Source of the DNA: Nocardia huaxiensis
GTDB taxonomy: Bacteria; Actinomycetota; Actinomycetes; Mycobacteriales; Mycobacteriaceae
Assembly (NCBI RefSeq): GCF_013744875.1
Contig: NZ_CP059399.1
Location: 7,750,001 to 7,814,000, forward strand
Reading direction: 5' to 3'
Length of the DNA: 64,000 nt
Part shown: one piece after another, positions 61,900 to 64,000 of the stretch
Layout: every line of letters starts with the position of its first letter
Numbering within the stretch: the first letter of the stretch is position 1
The notes under the pieces: model-generated
What the model was told of the DNA's origin: nothing
What the model saw: only the letters and a program-made list of their open reading frames with translations
The model's database searches: none
Program-made: the position numbers and the translations under genes

Positions 61900-62478
61900 A
61901 TGCGTTTCAGCCGGTGGCGCAGGACAGCGCAGCTGTATACGGCGGTGCTCGCACAGGATCAGCCGCGCGTGCGGAAGCTGATCGCCGCGGGCGCAGCCGT
62001 CGACCGGTGTGACGCGGCCCTTCGCACACCGTTGTATCTGGCCGCCTGCCGCCCCGACACCGAGATCATCCGAATGCTCGTCATCGCCGGGGCCGATCCC
62101 AATGCTCGCTCCAGCTTCGGTGACACTCCCTTCTACAAGGCGCTGACCTCGGAGGCCGGAACGGCCGAGACTGTCGCATTGATGCGTGAACACGGCGCCG
62201 ACGCACGTCTCATGATCGACATTCGTCACACCGACGACTACGACCGCACCCCACTGCATTACGCGGCCTTCGACGGACACCTCCCGCTGCAGGCCGATCT
62301 GCTCGATACCTTGCTCGCCCTCGGGTCGGATATTCACGCCCGCGACCATGCGGGCTGGACCCCTCTCCACGCTGCGGCCGGAAGCGCGAATCCCCATGCC
62401 GCGCTGACACTCCTGGAGGCCGGCGCGGAGGTCGAGGCCACCAATTTCGGAAGAACAAGCACGGATCGAGCGCGCTGA
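61900..62478 (+). CDS. Ankyrin-repeat protein, apparently frameshifted near its 3' end
   Basis: 192 residues with about four ankyrin repeats (DAALRTPLYLAACRPDTEIIRMLVIAGADPNA, DYDRTPLHYAAFDGHL, DHAGWTPLHAAAGSANPHAALTLLEAGAEVEA). The frame stops at 62478 with an unusual basic tail after ATNFG. In the next frame the sequence continues without a stop from 62451 to 62585 as KNKHGSSALSLADRSVQGG and DQVRAALADLIDAYR, the natural end of such proteins. One base missing near 62450 would explain it, by mutation or sequencing error. Confidence 0.75.
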   Translation: MRFSRWRRTAQLYTAVLAQDQPRVRKLIAAGAAVDRCDAALRTPLYLAACRPDTEIIRMLVIAGADPNARSSFGDTPFYKALTSEAGTAETVALMREHGADARLMIDIRHTDDYDRTPLHYAAFDGHLPLQADLLDTLLALGSDIHARDHAGWTPLHAAAGSANPHAALTLLEAGAEVEATNFGRTSTDRAR

Positions 62479-62575
62479 GTCTCGCTGACAGATCGGTGCA
62501 GGGCGGAAACAGCGATCAGGTGCGCGCCGCACTGGCGGACCTGATCGATGCGTACCGGGAGGAGATCGGGCGTGG

Positions 62576-63976
62576 CTACTTGTAGCGGGGGTTGGTGTTG
62601 TGCCATTCGAAGGAGCCGCCCATCCAGTTGCGGAGGCCGTGCAGGTAGAGGTGTAACTCCGGGGATGGGATGGCTTGCAGGGCATGGTGATCGGCTTCGA
62701 ACTCGTGGACCATGCGGTTGTGGAGGGCGACGGTGATCTCGGTGGCTTGGGCTATGGAGCAGCCTCGGTCGGCGGCTATTTGGAGGACGATATTGCAGAC
62801 GGGGGTTTCGTCGGCGGAGTCCTTTTTCACCGAGAGGAGGTCGTTGATGAGGACGGAGGCGGTGCCGGCGCGGAAGGCGGCGCGGCGGACTCGTTCGTCG
62901 TAGAAGAGGTTGGCGGGGACCTCGTAGCCGGCTACCGGGTCTATGAGGGTCATGGAGGTGTAGAAGGTGTCGTGCTGGCGGGCGGCGAGATACTCCCAGG
63001 CGGGCGGGGTTTCGCCGCCGTGGCGCCAGGCGGCGTAGGCGGTCCAGGAGACGAACATGGTGAAGGTGGAGTAGCAGGCGCGCTGCACCTGGGCGGGGGT
63101 GGCGTGGCGGCGCAGGTGGGATACGGCTGAGCCGAAGGCGCGCAGGACCTTGTCCTCGTGCAGGAGATCGTCGAGGGGTTCGCTGAATTCGCCGGCGTCG
63201 GGGAGGGGGTCGAGGGCGGCCATGGCCATGGTGAGGCGCTGCGGGAGGCGGGTGGGGTCGGCGCCGAGGGCGGAGTCGTCGGCGTAATAGTCGTCGGCCA
63301 TCCACCAGGCGGTGTTCATTTGGGCGGCTACCAGGAGGCGGTCCGGGTCGTCGGAATCGGTGTGGGTCAGCATGACCAGGCGGCCGTAGCCGGTGTTGCG
63401 CAGCTTCGCGAGCTCGTCGGGGGTGAAACCGATCGACTCCGCCCAGGCGGCCAGGCGGTTGTCGACCTCCTCGGCGAGGCGGTCGTCGACGCGGGCGGCG
63501 GGCGGACAGTAGACGGGGGAGGCGGAGCCGTCACCCCATTCGAATTCCTGGTAGGGCTCGAGGTCGGCGGTCAGGCGGCGGATCGGGATGCGGAATGTGC
63601 TGCCGCCCAGCGCCTTTCCCGGTGCAAGCTCGTTGACCTTGACGGCGGCGGGTTCCGCCGCGGCGGCGAGTTCGGTCACCGAGGCGAGCTCACTGGCGAA
63701 CGCGAGCCCTTGGCCTGACGCGAGCATGTTCAATGCCTCGGCGGACGGCTGGCCTGCATCCGGTTCAGGTACGGACTCCCGCGCCGGCGCGGTCTCCCTT
63801 TCCGGTGCCGCAGACTTCGGCTCGGGTGCCACCTCCGCGACGAACTTCCTGGCCAGTTCGGTTCCCAGTCCTCGCGGACCCTTGAGCAGTCCGGAGTGTG
63901 TGTCGTCGAGGAGGTCGGGGATGTCGCCCACTGCGACGGCGAGTTCATTGGTTTGAGGATTGCCGAGGGAGGTCAT
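62576..63976 (-). CDS. 2-methylisoborneol synthase-like terpene cyclase with disordered N-terminus
   Basis: A 466-residue protein starting after GGAAGAAG. The cyclase core (from ~130) has metal motif DDYYADD at 228-234, the NSE-like NDLLSVKKD at 378-386, and the end WMGGSFEWHNTNPRYK with an Arg-Tyr pair as in 2-MIB and related class I terpene synthases. The first ~125 residues are Ala/Pro/Glu-rich and disordered, as in cyclases loaded into family 2B encapsulins. The matching encapsulin and methyltransferase genes are not in the window and would lie beyond 64 kb. It overlaps the ankyrin extension by 10 bases. Confidence 0.85.
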   Translation of the reverse strand: MTSLGNPQTNELAVAVGDIPDLLDDTHSGLLKGPRGLGTELARKFVAEVAPEPKSAAPERETAPARESVPEPDAGQPSAEALNMLASGQGLAFASELASVTELAAAAEPAAVKVNELAPGKALGGSTFRIPIRRLTADLEPYQEFEWGDGSASPVYCPPAARVDDRLAEEVDNRLAAWAESIGFTPDELAKLRNTGYGRLVMLTHTDSDDPDRLLVAAQMNTAWWMADDYYADDSALGADPTRLPQRLTMAMAALDPLPDAGEFSEPLDDLLHEDKVLRAFGSAVSHLRRHATPAQVQRACYSTFTMFVSWTAYAAWRHGGETPPAWEYLAARQHDTFYTSMTLIDPVAGYEVPANLFYDERVRRAAFRAGTASVLINDLLSVKKDSADETPVCNIVLQIAADRGCSIAQATEITVALHNRMVHEFEADHHALQAIPSPELHLYLHGLRNWMGGSFEWHNTNPRYK

Positions 63977-64000
63977 CGTGCTTCTTCCGCCGGAGGGTCG

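Overview
The window comes from a high-GC mycolic-acid actinomycete, most likely Nocardia or a close relative. The chromosomal genes have almost exclusively G/C third positions. They include an antigen-85-type esterase, a lipoprotein L,D-transpeptidase with a HGC active site, a PASTA-less Ser/Thr kinase, and a 2-methylisoborneol-type terpene synthase. An Lsr2 paralogue sits in the inserted segment. The genus is inferred from gene content; no rRNA is present to prove it.

Chromosomal left flank (1-14.8 kb). The end of an Lrp/AsnC regulator is followed by an amino-acid catabolic operon: fused indolepyruvate ferredoxin oxidoreductase, Leu/Val-type dehydrogenase and APC permease. A double TTGATCAA operator candidate precedes it. 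A minus-strand cell-envelope block follows: kinase, lipoprotein, exported protein and Ag85-like esterase. Then come a decayed DUF1254 remnant, a cyclase-family hydrolase, a small exported protein and the L,D-transpeptidase.

Mobile element (about 14.81-61.1 kb). A tRNA-Lys(CTT) gene is followed directly by a large serine recombinase whose C-terminus is encoded inside the tRNA 3' end. This marks the left junction of an integrative element of roughly 46 kb with lower and patchy GC. The left third (14.8-27.9 kb) is a tightly overlapping minus-strand backbone. It carries the recombinase, a resolvase-like protein lacking the serine, a replication-relaxation family protein, a VirD4/TraG-like ATPase, an MT-A70 methylase, two VWA proteins around a membrane protein, and small proteins sharing a W-x-R-x-WP repeat. 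An iteron-like array with DnaA-box-like sequences lies upstream. No recognisable relaxase or VirB4-type mating ATPase is visible, so the transfer mode is unclear.

Element cargo (28-54.7 kb). There is a radical-SAM/SPASM cassette with cupin, P-loop kinase, NUDIX, PfkB-like and XRE-TPR genes. Other cargo includes an XRE regulator with a perfect operator beside a 13-codon ORF, a NYN-LOTUS protein and Lsr2. Probable defence modules are a DUF4365 protein, a VWA-PP2C-kinase triad, an Mrr-like nuclease, a helicase-DUF2290 pair and an XRE-ImmA/IrrE pair.

Element right end (54.7-61.1 kb). An RHH-like protein and ArdA antirestriction protein lead into a compact AT-richer operon. It consists of a 56-residue peptide gene (too short for ordinary ORF calling), a JmjC/cupin-4-type oxygenase, a SAM methyltransferase and an exostosin-type glycosyltransferase. 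This looks like an uncharacterised ribosomal-peptide (RiPP) pathway and is the strongest candidate for a new system here.

Chromosomal right flank (61.1-64 kb). It holds a double-HTH protein, a small secreted protein, an ankyrin-repeat gene that appears frameshifted near its 3' end, and the terpene synthase, whose long disordered N-terminus resembles encapsulin-cargo versions.
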